In this document: piece after piece, positions 8,974 through 18,679 of the stretch
Position numbering within the stretch: position 1 is the stretch's first letter
How the letters are laid out: the number at the start of each line of letters is the position of its first letter
Source: Lacrimispora sp. BS-2
GTDB lineage: Bacteria; Bacillota; Clostridia; Lachnospirales; Lachnospiraceae
Direction: 5' to 3'
Length of the DNA: 64,000 nt
NCBI RefSeq assembly: GCF_040207125.1
Contig: NZ_CP157940.1
Location: forward strand, 4,278,001-4,342,000
The notes under the pieces: generated by a model
Databases searched by the model: none
The model's input: the letters and a program-made list of their open reading frames with translations, nothing else
What the model was told of the DNA's origin: nothing
Made by a program: the position numbers and the translations under genes

Positions 8974-11900
8974 TTATAGTGTTTCCGATGGTTCTTTTCC
9001 TCTGCGCATATTTTTCTGGGCAGTGGAGAGCATCAGCTTGATGCGGTTCAACTGGTTTACCTCGCTTGCACCTGGATCATAGTCCACGGCAATGATATTG
9101 GAGCCAGGATAAGCTTTCCGAAGCTCCTTAATAACACCCTTTCCAACGATGTGGTTGGGGAGGCAGCCAAAGGGCTGGGTGCACACGATATTGTTGGTGC
9201 CGCTGTGGATCAGCTCCAGCATTTCTCCGGTCAAAAACCAACCTTCGCCGGTCTGGTTTCCAATGGATACAAAATCCTTTGCCATATCCGCCAGATTTCC
9301 GATGTGGGCTGGGGCTGTGAAGTGTTTGCTCTTTAACAGCTCCTTCTTTGCAGTCCTGCGGAAATATTCCAGCAGGGAAATCCCCATATTGGATAAGGCT
9401 GCGGTGGTTTTCTTGCCGCCTAATTTCTGGGCCTTAAAGTTATTGTTGTAGAAGCAGTATAAAAGGAAGTCCATCAAATCCGGCATAACGGCTTCCGCAC
9501 CTTCCGATTCCAGAAGCTCTACAATGTGATTATTGGCCAGAGGAGAAAACTTAACAAGGATTTCTCCTACGATTCCTACCTTGGGTTTCTGACCGGGGTT
9601 TCTTGGAAGATTGTCAAAATCTCTGATAATTCCCTTTATGTTGCGGGAGAAAGCCATCATGTCCGGGGATTTCTTAGACAGGGACTTAATACACTGTTCT
9701 TTCCATTTCTCATGAAGAGAATTGGCTGAGCCGGGCACCTTCTCATAAGGGCGGGTCGCATATAAAACTCTCATAAAGACGTCGCCGTATACCACTGCCT
9801 GCATGGCTTTTGTCAGCATGGGCAGGGTGATGGTGAATCCCGGGTTTGTCTCCATGTTGTTTGCATTGACGGAAATGACCGGGATATGTCCCATGCCTGA
9901 TTTCTCCAGGGCCCGCCTGATGAATCCGATGTAATTGGAAGCCCGGCATCCGCCTCCGGTCTGGCTCATGAATACCGCAGTGCGGTCTAAGTCGTATTTA
10001 CCGGAAAGAAGTGCATCCATAATCTGGCCCACCACGATAAGGGATGGGTAGCAGGCATCGTTATTTACGTATTTTAATCCGGTATCAATGGCAGAGCGGT
10101 TGTCATTTTGAAGAACCTCTACCCGGTAGCCAAAGGAACGGATGGCAGGTTCAATTAAGTCAAAATGAATGGGTGACATCTGAGGACACAGGATGGTATA
10201 ATCTCTTTTCATTTCTTTGGTAAACATAATCCTGTGATAAGCGCTGGAAACCACCTTTTGCTCATAGTGGCGTTTGTCACGCACCCGCAGTGCCGCGATC
10301 AGGGAGCGGATGCGGATCCTGGCGGCTCCCAGGTTATTGACCTCATCGATCTTTAAAACCGTATAGATCTTGCCGGACCCGGTTAAGATGTCATTAACCT
10401 GGTCTGTGGTAACTGCATCCAAACCGCAGCCAAAGGAATTAAGCTGGATCAAGTCCAGGCGGCTCTCCCTTTTTACAAGAGCGGCGGCCCGGTAAAGTCT
10501 GGTGTGGTACATCCACTGGTCAGTAACCACCAGAGGGCGTTCAATTTCAGCCAGATGGGAAACGGAATCCTCTGTAAGCACTGCAAATCCATAGGAGGTA
10601 ATAAGCTCCGGAATGCCGTGGTTGATTTCCGGATCCACATGGTATGGGCGGCCTGCAAGCACGATTCCGTGGCGGTCATTGTCCTCCAGCCATTTTAAGG
10701 TTTCCTCGCCCTTTTTCTCCATATCGGTTCTGGAAGCCATAAGCTCCTTCCAGCCCTTTTCAGCAGCAGCAGAAACTTCAGATGCCGGGATCTGGAATTC
10801 CTTTGCAAATATCTCTGTCAGGCGTCCGGTGAGTATTTCTTCGTTGGTAAAGGCCATGAACGGGTTTAAAAAGCGGATATTTTCCGTTTTAAGACCTTCC
10901 ACGTTGTTCTTAATGTTTTCTGCGTAGGAGGTGACGATGGGGCAGTTAAAATGGTTTCCTGCCTCAGGGGTCTCATTCCGCTCATAGGGAATGCAGGGAT
11001 AAAAAATGGTTTTGATTCCCTGCTTGATCAGCCATTCAATGTGGCCGTGGGCGATCTTTGCCGGATAGCATTCCGATTCGCTTGGTATGGATTCAATGCC
11101 CAGTTCATAGATCTTTCTGGTGGACTGAGGGGAGAGCACGGTCCGGAATTTCAGTTCTTTAAAGAAAACAGCCCAGAAGGGGTAGTTTTCATACATGTTT
11201 AAGACCCTGGGAATGCCAATGGTGCCCCGCTCCGCAAGATCCGGGCTAAGGGGTTCGTAATCAAACATACGGCGGTTTTTATAATCAAAGAGGTTTGGTA
11301 TTTCTCTCTTTGCTTTTTCCTTGCCAAGGCCCCGTTCACAGCGGTTTCCCGTAATGAACTGGCGGCCTCCGTCAAAACGGTTCACGGTGAGCACACAGTT
11401 GTTGGTACAGCCCTTGCAGCGGGCCATGGAGGTTTCGTAATGCAGTCCCAGAATTTTATCCAGGCTCAGCATGGTGGTTGTTTTAGATTCTTCATAGCGT
11501 TCCCTTGCAATGAGAGCGGCACCAAAGGCTCCCATAATGCCTGCAATGTCAGGGCGGATGGCTTCACAGCCTGCAATCTTTTCAAAGCTTCTTAAAACGG
11601 CATTGTTGTAAAAAGTACCGCCCTGAACCACTACATGCTGGCCCAGATCGGAAGCGTTTGTGATCTTAATTACCTTAAACAGGGCATTTTTAATGACAGA
11701 ATAAGCAAGCCCTGCAGAAATATCGGATACCTCGGCCCCTTCTTTTTGGGCCTGCTTTACGTTGGAATTCATGAATACCGTGCATCTGGTACCTAAGTCA
11801 GTGGGGTTCCTGGCAAATATAGCTTCCTGTGCAAAATTCTCCACCTGATAATTTAAGGAGTTTGCAAAGGTTTCGATAAAGGAGCCGCAGCCCGAGGAGC

Positions 11901-13236
11901 AGGCTTCGTTTAACTGAACGCTGTCCACAGTGCCGTTTTTAATGCGGATGCATTTCATGTCCTGCCCGCCGATATCCAGGATGCAGTCTACCTCTGGCTC
12001 AAAAAAGGCTGCCGCATAGTAGTGGGAGATGGTCTCCACCTCGCCCTCATCAAGCAGGAATGCTGATTTTAACAGGGCTTCTCCGTATCCTGTGGAACAG
12101 GACCATACAATCTGGCTGTCCTTTGGCAATTGTTCCTTGATTTCACTCATGGCCCGGATCGCCGTTGCAAGAGGGCTTCCGTTGTTGTTGCTGTAAAATT
12201 TATATAACAGGGTGCCGTCTTCACCAACAAGGGCCACCTTTGTAGTGGTGGAGCCTGCATCGATTCCTAAAAAGCATTTTCCATGGTAGGAGGATAAATC
12301 ACCCTTTTTAACGCAGTGGTTGTTGTGACGTTCTATGAATGCGTCAAAATCAGCCTGATCCGCAAACAGGGGTTCCATGCGTTTTACTTCGAATTCCATC
12401 CGGATGCCGGAGGATAAGCGGTTTATCATTTCCTCTAAGGAGATGTCCCCTCCGTGTGTTTCCTCTGCATTCATGGCCGCACCGATAGCGGCAAATAAGT
12501 GGGAATGCTCCGGAGAGATGATCTCATCCCCGGATAAATGGAGGGTGCGGACAAACGCCTTCTGAAGCTCAGGAAGGAAGTGCAGTGGACCGCCAAGGAA
12601 AGCTACATTGCCTCTGATCGGCTTTCCGCATGCCAGGCCGCTGATGGTCTGATTCACCACTGCCTGAAAAATGGAAGCTGCAAGATCTTCTCTGGTAGCC
12701 CCTTCATTGATGAGCGGCTGGATGTCTGTTTTTGCAAATACGCCGCAGCGTGCTGCAATGGGGTAAATCGCCTTATAATTGGCCGCATATTCATTTAATC
12801 CGGAGGCATTGGTCTGTAAAAGTGCTGCCATCTGATCGATAAAGGACCCGGTACCGCCGGCACAGATCCCGTTCATGCGCTGGTCAATGCCGCCGGTGAA
12901 GTAAATAATTTTTGCATCTTCTCCGCCTAGTTCGATTGCCACGTCGGTCTGCGGGGCATAATCCTTAAGAGAGGTAGCGACTGATACCACCTCCTGGACA
13001 AAGGGAACCTTTAAATGCCTGGACAGAGTTAATCCGCCGGAGCCTGTGATGGCAGGGCGCAAATCCATAGGGCCTAACTTATCATAGGCCTTCTTTAAAA
13101 GGCCTGCCAGTGTTTCCTGTATGTTTGCATAATGCCGCTCATAATCAGCGAACAAGATATCATGATTTTCATTTAATATAGCTATTTTAACTGTAGTGGA
13201 ACCGATATCGATTCCTAATGTGCGATATGTAATCAT
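8974..13236 (-). CDS. acyl-CoA dehydratase activase / 2-hydroxyacyl-CoA dehydratase-like fusion protein
   Basis: Very large (1420 residues) cytoplasmic protein of the BadF/BadG/HgdC ATPase superfamily fused to dehydratase-like parts. Order seen: an N-terminal ASKHA ATPase domain with [11 protein letters not shown], a second ATPase domain beginning near residue 320 with [11 protein letters not shown], a cysteine motif CKGCTNNC near residue 605 likely to hold an iron-sulfur cluster, a DUF2229-like region, and a C-terminal HgdB/HgdC-like region from about residue 1000. Related activators use ATP to inject an electron into 2-hydroxyacyl-CoA dehydratases; the role of these giant fusions is unknown. 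The start at 13236 (MITYRTLG) matches the domain start, although its ribosome site is weak; a GTG at 13290 would add 18 residues. Confidence 0.88.
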   Translation of the reverse strand: MITYRTLGIDIGSTTVKIAILNENHDILFADYERHYANIQETLAGLLKKAYDKLGPMDLRPAITGSGGLTLSRHLKVPFVQEVVSVATSLKDYAPQTDVAIELGGEDAKIIYFTGGIDQRMNGICAGGTGSFIDQMAALLQTNASGLNEYAANYKAIYPIAARCGVFAKTDIQPLINEGATREDLAASIFQAVVNQTISGLACGKPIRGNVAFLGGPLHFLPELQKAFVRTLHLSGDEIISPEHSHLFAAIGAAMNAEETHGGDISLEEMINRLSSGIRMEFEVKRMEPLFADQADFDAFIERHNNHCVKKGDLSSYHGKCFLGIDAGSTTTKVALVGEDGTLLYKFYSNNNGSPLATAIRAMSEIKEQLPKDSQIVWSCSTGYGEALLKSAFLLDEGEVETISHYYAAAFFEPEVDCILDIGGQDMKCIRIKNGTVDSVQLNEACSSGCGSFIETFANSLNYQVENFAQEAIFARNPTDLGTRCTVFMNSNVKQAQKEGAEVSDISAGLAYSVIKNALFKVIKITNASDLGQHVVVQGGTFYNNAVLRSFEKIAGCEAIRPDIAGIMGAFGAALIARERYEESKTTTMLSLDKILGLHYETSMARCKGCTNNCVLTVNRFDGGRQFITGNRCERGLGKEKAKREIPNLFDYKNRRMFDYEPLSPDLAERGTIGIPRVLNMYENYPFWAVFFKELKFRTVLSPQSTRKIYELGIESIPSESECYPAKIAHGHIEWLIKQGIKTIFYPCIPYERNETPEAGNHFNCPIVTSYAENIKNNVEGLKTENIRFLNPFMAFTNEEILTGRLTEIFAKEFQIPASEVSAAAEKGWKELMASRTDMEKKGEETLKWLEDNDRHGIVLAGRPYHVDPEINHGIPELITSYGFAVLTEDSVSHLAEIERPLVVTDQWMYHTRLYRAAALVKRESRLDLIQLNSFGCGLDAVTTDQVNDILTGSGKIYTVLKIDEVNNLGAARIRIRSLIAALRVRDKRHYEQKVVSSAYHRIMFTKEMKRDYTILCPQMSPIHFDLIEPAIRSFGYRVEVLQNDNRSAIDTGLKYVNNDACYPSLIVVGQIMDALLSGKYDLDRTAVFMSQTGGGCRASNYIGFIRRALEKSGMGHIPVISVNANNMETNPGFTITLPMLTKAMQAVVYGDVFMRVLYATRPYEKVPGSANSLHEKWKEQCIKSLSKKSPDMMAFSRNIKGIIRDFDNLPRNPGQKPKVGIVGEILVKFSPLANNHIVELLESEGAEAVMPDLMDFLLYCFYNNNFKAQKLGGKKTTAALSNMGISLLEYFRRTAKKELLKSKHFTAPAHIGNLADMAKDFVSIGNQTGEGWFLTGEMLELIHSGTNNIVCTQPFGCLPNHIVGKGVIKELRKAYPGSNIIAVDYDPGASEVNQLNRIKLMLSTAQKNMRRGKEPSETL

Positions 13237-13401
13237 ATGTGCGGGGTCTCCCCCTGCCTCCTTTTGTATAAAAGTAAGTTGCTGACTCACCGGACATCAG
13301 TTTAACATAAAATAAGAAATAATACAATTGCCATAACATGCTAAAAAAATGTTAAATCTAGTAAAATTTGTTTAAGTTCACGAAAAGGGTTTCCTTTTCA
13401 T

Positions 13402-13430
13402 TTGACAAAAATGGCCTGGGAAATTATAAT
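13402..13430 (+). promoter_or_regulatory. Consensus sigma-A promoter of corA
   Basis: Perfect TTGACA (13402-13407), 17-bp spacer, perfect TATAAT (13425-13430). The gene starts 60 bp downstream. Confidence 0.85.
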
Positions 13431-13490
13431 GTATAAGTCAAAGTCTGCCAATGTTTTTATTTAGATTTTTCAGCGAAAGAGAGAAAAGCT

Positions 13491-14432
13491 ATGATTCAGA
13501 TTTATAAAACAGAAGACGGCCTGATTCAGCAAAAGGATGAGCTTTCTCCTGGTTCCTGGATCGCCCTTACCAATCCTACTGCCACAGAGATTCTGGAAAT
13601 CGCCAATACCTGTAAAATCGATCCTGATGACTTAAGGGCTCCTCTTGATGAGGAAGAGCGTTCCCGTATCCAGATAGAGGATCATTACACGCTTATCCTG
13701 GTAGACGTTCCCACCATAGAGGAACGTGGCGGCAAAGACTGGTATGTTACCATACCAATGGGTATCATAACGACGGAAGATGCCATTATTACGGTCTGTC
13801 TGGAAGATACCACAGTTCTCAATGCATTTATGGATGGCAGGGTCAGGGATTTCCACACGTATATGAAAACCCGGTTTATCCTGCAGATCCTGTATAAGAA
13901 TGCATCTTTGTATCTGCAATATTTAAGGATCATTGACAAAAAGAGCGCAGTGGTCGAAGAGAAGCTTCACAAATCCACGAAGAACCGGGAGCTTATCGAG
14001 CTTTTGGAACTGGAAAAGAGCCTTGTGTACTTTACCACCTCCCTGCGCTCCAATGAGATGGTGCTTGAAAAACTGATGAGAAATGAAAAAATCAAAAAGT
14101 ACCCGGAGGATACGGAGCTTTTGGAGGACGTCATTGTAGAGAACAAGCAGGCCATTGAGATGGCCAATATCTACAGCGGGATTTTAAGCGGAACCATGGA
14201 TGCCTTTGCTTCCGTTATATCCAACAACTTAAATATTGTAATGAAGTTTCTGGCAACCATTACCATTGTTATGTCCATACCGACCATGGTGGCAAGCTTT
14301 TACGGAATGAATGTTAATTCCATGGGCATGCCTTTTGCGGATAATCCTCATGGTTTTATCATCGTTTTAGGCCTGACGCTGGCCCTGACGCTGATTGTAG
14401 CGTGGATTTTTTCCAAAAAAGATCTATTTTAA
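13491..14432 (+). CDS. corA: CorA family divalent metal transporter
   Basis: Magnesium/cobalt channel of the CorA family, acting as a pentamer in the inner membrane. 313 residues, normal length. A long charged cytoplasmic domain is followed by two C-terminal helices; the first ends with the family signature YGMN near residue 272 (FYGMNVNSMG). The protein ends in a short basic tail, ILSKKDLF-like, as usual. It is expressed from a perfect consensus promoter, consistent with constitutive synthesis. It belongs to the long acidic N-domain branch common in clostridia; metal preference cannot be read from sequence. Confidence 0.93.
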   Translation: MIQIYKTEDGLIQQKDELSPGSWIALTNPTATEILEIANTCKIDPDDLRAPLDEEERSRIQIEDHYTLILVDVPTIEERGGKDWYVTIPMGIITTEDAIITVCLEDTTVLNAFMDGRVRDFHTYMKTRFILQILYKNASLYLQYLRIIDKKSAVVEEKLHKSTKNRELIELLELEKSLVYFTTSLRSNEMVLEKLMRNEKIKKYPEDTELLEDVIVENKQAIEMANIYSGILSGTMDAFASVISNNLNIVMKFLATITIVMSIPTMVASFYGMNVNSMGMPFADNPHGFIIVLGLTLALTLIVAWIFSKKDLF

Positions 14433-14524
14433 TGTCCAATAAACCTGGTAAAAGTAGGAAAAGGCTGAAACACCCTGCGGGTATGTCTTTATGCCTGAAA
14501 GGCGTGGGCAGAAAAGAGGAAAGT

Positions 14525-15370
14525 ATGAAGTTTTTTTTAAATTTTGAACGCAGATTCAGAAAGTATGCGATTCCGAATCTGATGTACTATATTATCGGCA
14601 TGTATGGTGTGGGACTCTTCATGGAGATGCTTGCACCGGGATTTTACTGGCAGTACCTGTCTCTTGACGCCGGGAAGATACTTGGCGGCCAGGTGTGGCG
14701 GATTGCCACCTTCATGATTTACCCGCCGGGCGGCGGCATTTTCATGAGTCTGATCAGCATGTATTTATACTACATGCTGGGAGTAAATTTAGAGAGGATT
14801 TGGGGAGCATTCCGTTTTAATGTCTATTTCTTCATGGGAGTCATCGGTCATGTGGCGGCAGCGCTGATCGTGTATATTTTCATGGGAAAGACAGTGTATC
14901 TTACAACGGAATTTCTCAATTATTCCCTGTTCTTTGCCTTTGCCGCCACATTTCCGGATATGGAATTCCTTTTGTTTTTCGTGATGCCTATAAAAGCCAA
15001 GTGGCTGGCCATCTTTAACGGGATTTATTTCATGTATGGCTTTATCACTGGCAATATAGCGACCAGAGTCACGATATTCATGTCCTTATTGAACTTTATC
15101 CTCTTTTTCCTTTTGACAAGGAATTTAAGCCGGTTCAATCCGAAAGAGATCAAAAGAAAGCAGAATTTTCATAAGCAGATGAAGATAAAGCCCCAGGGCT
15201 GGACACACCACCGGTGCGCCGTATGCGGACGGACCGAAAAGGACGCTCCAAACCTGGAATTCCGTTATTGTTCAAAATGCGAAGGCAGTTATGAGTACTG
15301 TTCCGAGCATTTGTATACACATAAACATGTAACACCGTCCAACCCCACAAACGGTGATACGACCAACTAG
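14525..15370 (+). CDS. rhomboid-like membrane protein with C-terminal zinc ribbon
   Basis: 281-residue integral membrane protein with about six hydrophobic segments. The early GGQVWRIATFMIY and LGVNLERIWGAFRFN segments match the rhomboid fold (the W-R and E-R motifs), but I see no GxSx serine motif and no catalytic His, so it should be an inactive rhomboid-type (Derlin-like) protein. After the last helix comes a basic linker and a zinc ribbon: CAVCGR, then YCSKCEG, then YCSEH. The ATG at 14525 is chosen because the long upstream extension lacks a ribosome site and MKFFLNFERRFRKYAIPN is a plausible N-terminus. It ends 15 bp before pyruvate kinase, so the two are probably co-transcribed. Confidence 0.75.
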   Translation: MKFFLNFERRFRKYAIPNLMYYIIGMYGVGLFMEMLAPGFYWQYLSLDAGKILGGQVWRIATFMIYPPGGGIFMSLISMYLYYMLGVNLERIWGAFRFNVYFFMGVIGHVAAALIVYIFMGKTVYLTTEFLNYSLFFAFAATFPDMEFLLFFVMPIKAKWLAIFNGIYFMYGFITGNIATRVTIFMSLLNFILFFLLTRNLSRFNPKEIKRKQNFHKQMKIKPQGWTHHRCAVCGRTEKDAPNLEFRYCSKCEGSYEYCSEHLYTHKHVTPSNPTNGDTTN

Positions 15371-15385
15371 CTACGGAGGATAATA

Positions 15386-16822
15386 ATGAAGAGAACCAAA
15401 ATTATTTGCACCATGGGACCTAATACCAATGACCGCGCAATGATGAAGGCACTTGCCGAGCATGGCATGGATGTGGCCAGATTCAACTTCTCACACGGTG
15501 ATTATGAAGAGCAGAAGACGCGTCTTGATTCATTAAAGAGCATCCGCGAGGAACTTGATCTTCCGATTGCTGCGCTTCTTGATACAAAAGGACCGGAGAT
15601 CCGTACCGGACTTTTGAAGGACGGCAAAAAGGTGAATCTGAAAGAGGGAGAAATCTATACCCTGACAACAGAAGAAGTCGTTGGAGATGAAACAATAGGG
15701 CATATCAACTATGATGGCCTGAATGAGGATGTAATTTCGGGAAACCGTATCCTCATTGATGATGGTCTGATCGAGCTGGAAGTCCTTGAGGTAAAGGGCA
15801 AGGAAATCACATGTAAGATCATTAACGGCGGCGAGCTGGGAGAGAGAAAAGGCGTCAATGTGCCAAATGTTAAGGTAAAGCTTCCTGCGCTTACAGATAA
15901 GGATAAAATGGATATAAAGTTTGGTATTGATCAGGGCTTTGACTTTATCGCAGCTTCCTTTGTCCGTACGGCTGATGCTATTTATGAAATCAAGAAAATA
16001 TTGGATGAGTATGGTTCCAATATGGCTGTTATTGCCAAGATTGAAAATGCGGAAGGCATTGAAAACCTGGATGAAATCATCGAAGCCAGCGACGGAATCA
16101 TGGTTGCCCGCGGCGACATGGGAGTTGAGATTCCGGCCCAGGAGGTTCCGTTTATTCAGAAGAGTATTATCGAAAAATGCAACGAAGCCTGCAAACCTGT
16201 TATTACGGCAACCCAGATGTTGGATTCCATGATCCGCAATCCCCGCCCAACCAGAGCAGAGGTAACGGACGTGGCAAATGCAGTTTATGACGGAACAGAT
16301 GCAGTAATGCTATCCGGCGAGACCGCTATGGGTAAATATCCGGTTGAAGCTCTTTCCATGATGGCTTCCATCGTAGAGGAGACGGAAAAGCATCTGGATT
16401 ACAGCGCATACAGAGAGCGCAAGGTTTCTGCTGTTAATGTGCATAATGTATCCAATGCAGTATGTTATTCTTCCGTTTCCACGGCTCATGATCTGGGAGC
16501 CAGTGTGATCGTGGCGCCAAGCATCACTGGCTTCACTACAAGGATGTTATCCAAATGGAGACCGGAAAGCCTGATCATCGGTCTGTCTCCAAGTGCTTCC
16601 GCCCTTCGTCAGATGCAGCTATACTGGGGCGTAAAGCCATTCCATGCAAAACGTGCGGAGTCCACTGACGTTTTGATTTATTCCTCCATGGAACTGTTAA
16701 AGGCAAAAGGCATTGTAAAGGAAAATGATACGGTAGTGGTTACTGCCGGGGTAGTGAATCCAGTGAGAAAGAATGAACCGGCAGCACATACCAACATCAT
16801 GAGAGTGGTAACTGTAGACTGA
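15386..16822 (+). CDS. pyk: pyruvate kinase
   Basis: Last enzyme of glycolysis: phosphoenolpyruvate plus ADP to pyruvate plus ATP. 478 residues, the compact form without the extra C-terminal PEP-utilising domain found in Bacillus. The N-terminus KRTKIICTMGPNT, the substrate loop LDTKGPEIRTG, the metal/PEP site VARGDMGVEIP and MLDSMIRNPRPTRAEVTDVANA are all textbook family motifs. GGAGG lies ten bases upstream of the ATG. It follows the rhomboid-like gene closely and is followed by a structured repeat rather than a simple terminator. Confidence 0.98.
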   Translation: MKRTKIICTMGPNTNDRAMMKALAEHGMDVARFNFSHGDYEEQKTRLDSLKSIREELDLPIAALLDTKGPEIRTGLLKDGKKVNLKEGEIYTLTTEEVVGDETIGHINYDGLNEDVISGNRILIDDGLIELEVLEVKGKEITCKIINGGELGERKGVNVPNVKVKLPALTDKDKMDIKFGIDQGFDFIAASFVRTADAIYEIKKILDEYGSNMAVIAKIENAEGIENLDEIIEASDGIMVARGDMGVEIPAQEVPFIQKSIIEKCNEACKPVITATQMLDSMIRNPRPTRAEVTDVANAVYDGTDAVMLSGETAMGKYPVEALSMMASIVEETEKHLDYSAYRERKVSAVNVHNVSNAVCYSSVSTAHDLGASVIVAPSITGFTTRMLSKWRPESLIIGLSPSASALRQMQLYWGVKPFHAKRAESTDVLIYSSMELLKAKGIVKENDTVVVTAGVVNPVRKNEPAAHTNIMRVVTVD

Positions 16823-16825
16823 TTT

Positions 16826-16960
16826 TCACGAAAGCAATGAGCAGTGCGAAATAGGACTTAGGAAGATTTTCGTTGTGCCTGCACATAAGAAAATCTTCCT
16901 ATGGCCTATTTCATAGGGCGAATGCCCGTGAGCTAGCAAAGCCTGCGGCTTTGCTAGCTC
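16826..16960 (+). repeat. Structured dispersed repeat, copy A (long hairpin plus second hairpin)
   Basis: Palindromic element directly after pyk. Hairpin 1 spans 16848-16912: GAAATAGG pairs with CCTATTTC, then AGGAAGATTTTC with GAAAATCTTCCT (12 bp perfect), then TGTGC with GCACA at the tip. Hairpin 2 spans 16930-16960: GAGCTAGCAAAGCC with GGCTTTGCTAGCTC, 14 bp perfect with a 3-base loop. The flank CACGAAAGCAATG and the joint GCCCGTGAG are shared with copy B at 43404-43534, which is on the other strand. It may also end pyk transcription. Confidence 0.85.
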
Positions 16961-17005
16961 CCACTGCGGACTACCCCCACCATGAATATTTATACAAAAA
17001 AAGTG

Positions 17006-17034
17006 TAGACAAAGGAGTCTATCCCCGGTACAAT
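17006..17034 (+). promoter_or_regulatory. Promoter of lysA
   Basis: TAGACA (17006-17011), 17-bp spacer, TACAAT (17029-17034). The predicted start lies within or just after the left arm of the leader hairpin. Confidence 0.55.
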
Positions 17035-17089
17035 GTAGCTTACCAGCAGTTGTGCCGGAGACAGGCTCTTTTTGCATATGGTAAGCTAC
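17035..17089 (+). promoter_or_regulatory. Hairpin leader of lysA
   Basis: GTAGCTTACC (17035-17044) pairs perfectly with GGTAAGCTAC (17080-17089), closing a 35-base loop that holds a small GCC/GGC stem. It ends just before the GAGAGGAG ribosome site. Too short for a lysine riboswitch; may be an mRNA-stabilising or regulatory leader. Confidence 0.45.
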
Positions 17090-17106
17090 GAGAGGAGAGA
17101 AACGCT

Positions 17107-18378
17107 ATGGACAAGAGACCATTTGTTACCAGGGAGAAGTTAGAGGAAATCGTAAAAGAATATCCAACGCCTTTTCATATATACGATGAAAAAGGAATCA
17201 GGGAGAATGCCCGGAAGTTAAAGGAGGCGTTTTCCTGGAATAAAGGATTCCGGGAGTATTTTGCGGTAAAGGCCACGCCCAATCCATTTATCCTGAATAT
17301 TTTAAAGGATTATGGGTGCGGAGCAGACTGCTCATCCATGACGGAGCTTATGATGTCCGACAGTCTGGGCTTCTCCGGTGACCATATCATGTTTTCGTCC
17401 AATGACACGCCTGCAGAGGAATTCCAGTATGCGGATCAGATCGGCGGCATCATCAACCTGGATGACATCACCCACATTGATTTTCTTAAGAAGGCCATCG
17501 GCCATATTCCGGAGACCATCAGCTGCCGTTTTAATCCAGGCGGTATATTTAAGATCAGCAATGATATCATGGACAATCCGGGGGATTCCAAATATGGGAT
17601 GACCACTGAGCAGATGTTTGAGGCCTTCCGGATATTGAAAGACAATGGAGCCAAAAACTTCGGAATTCATGCATTTTTAGCCAGCAACACGGTGACCAAT
17701 GAATATTATCCCCTTCTTGCAAAAGTGCTTTTTGAACTTGCGGTAAACCTTAAAAAAGAGACGGGAGCCCATATCTCCTTTATCAACCTGTCAGGCGGAA
17801 TTGGAATTCCTTACCGTCCGGGAGAGGAGCCTAATGACATCAAGGCCATCGGAGAAGGAGTCAGAGAGGTCTATGAGGAAATTCTGGTGCCGGAAGGCAT
17901 GGGGGATGTAGCAATTTACACGGAACTTGGACGCTTTATGCTGGGACCTTACGGCGCACTGGTAACAAGGGCCATCCATGAGAAGCATACCCACAAAGAA
18001 TACATCGGCGTGGATGCCTGTGCGGTAAACTTAATGAGGCCGGCCATGTATGGGGCCTACCATCATATCACTGTCATGGGCAAAGAGGGAGATGTGTGCA
18101 GCCATAAATACGATGTGGTAGGATCTCTTTGTGAAAACAATGACAAATTTGCCATTGACCGGAACCTTCCTGAGATATCCATCGGTGATCTGCTTTTCAT
18201 CCACGATACAGGGGCTCACGGCTTTGCCATGGGATATAATTATAACGGGAAATTAAAATCTGCAGAACTGCTCTTAAAAGAAGATGGGTCCGTTCAGATG
18301 ATCCGAAGGGCAGAGACTCCCAGGGATTATTTTGCTACCTTTGATTTCTGCGATGTTTTGAAAGATATAAAATATTAA
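17107..18378 (+). CDS. lysA: diaminopimelate decarboxylase
   Basis: PLP enzyme that makes lysine from meso-diaminopimelate, the last step of lysine synthesis. 423 residues, the usual length. The alanine-racemase-like barrel starts with TPFHIYDEKGIREN and carries the PLP lysine at residue 55 in YFAVKATPNP. The C-terminal beta domain has GVDACAVNLMRP and GAHGFAMGYNYNG, the last matching the substrate-binding end of the family. Start at 17107 is set by the GAGGAG ribosome site; an open frame further upstream runs through the repeat and is not protein. It has its own promoter and hairpin leader. Confidence 0.93.
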   Translation: MDKRPFVTREKLEEIVKEYPTPFHIYDEKGIRENARKLKEAFSWNKGFREYFAVKATPNPFILNILKDYGCGADCSSMTELMMSDSLGFSGDHIMFSSNDTPAEEFQYADQIGGIINLDDITHIDFLKKAIGHIPETISCRFNPGGIFKISNDIMDNPGDSKYGMTTEQMFEAFRILKDNGAKNFGIHAFLASNTVTNEYYPLLAKVLFELAVNLKKETGAHISFINLSGGIGIPYRPGEEPNDIKAIGEGVREVYEEILVPEGMGDVAIYTELGRFMLGPYGALVTRAIHEKHTHKEYIGVDACAVNLMRPAMYGAYHHITVMGKEGDVCSHKYDVVGSLCENNDKFAIDRNLPEISIGDLLFIHDTGAHGFAMGYNYNGKLKSAELLLKEDGSVQMIRRAETPRDYFATFDFCDVLKDIKY

Positions 18379-18404
18379 TAATTTTGTAAGGAAAATGTGA
18401 AAAC

Positions 18405-18450
18405 AAGAGAGGCGGCTTCCGGGGATTCAGGAAGTTCCTCTCTTATTTTT
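18405..18450 (+). terminator. Terminator of lysA
   Basis: AAGAGAGG-cgg-CTTCC pairs with GGAAG-tt-CCTCTCTT and is followed by ATTTTT. Confidence 0.85.
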
Positions 18451-18486
18451 GCGCCAGCAGTAAAGCGTGTTTTTCCCAGCTTAACA

Positions 18487-18525
18487 GAAAAATCCCTGTG
18501 CCACATGACACAGGGGAGATTTTTC
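18487..18525. terminator. Second, bidirectional terminator-like hairpin
   Basis: GAAAAATC-CCTGTG pairs with CACAGG-gga-GATTTTTC; T-rich tails exist on both strands. It lies between lysA and the convergent M20 peptidase gene. Nothing else was seen in 18526-18679. Confidence 0.6.
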
Positions 18526-18679
18526 TTAGGATTTTCGGATTTCAAAAAGGGTGAAAGGATATTTAATACATTGTGCATTTCTTATGTTATTAGTATAGCA
18601 CACCGACTCTAGAAAAGTTTGTATATTGTTTGAATAGATTATGAAGATTTTCTTAATATCATTTTCCGGCAGAAAATAT

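Noticed and set aside
16873..17106. In-frame extension of diaminopimelate decarboxylase through the structured repeat
   Set aside because: The extension translates repeat hairpins and promoter sequence; the ATG at 17107 has a good ribosome site and gives the family length.
17035..17106. Lysine riboswitch upstream of lysA
   Set aside because: The leader is about 65 nt, far shorter than the roughly 170-nt lysine riboswitch, and lacks its conserved core.
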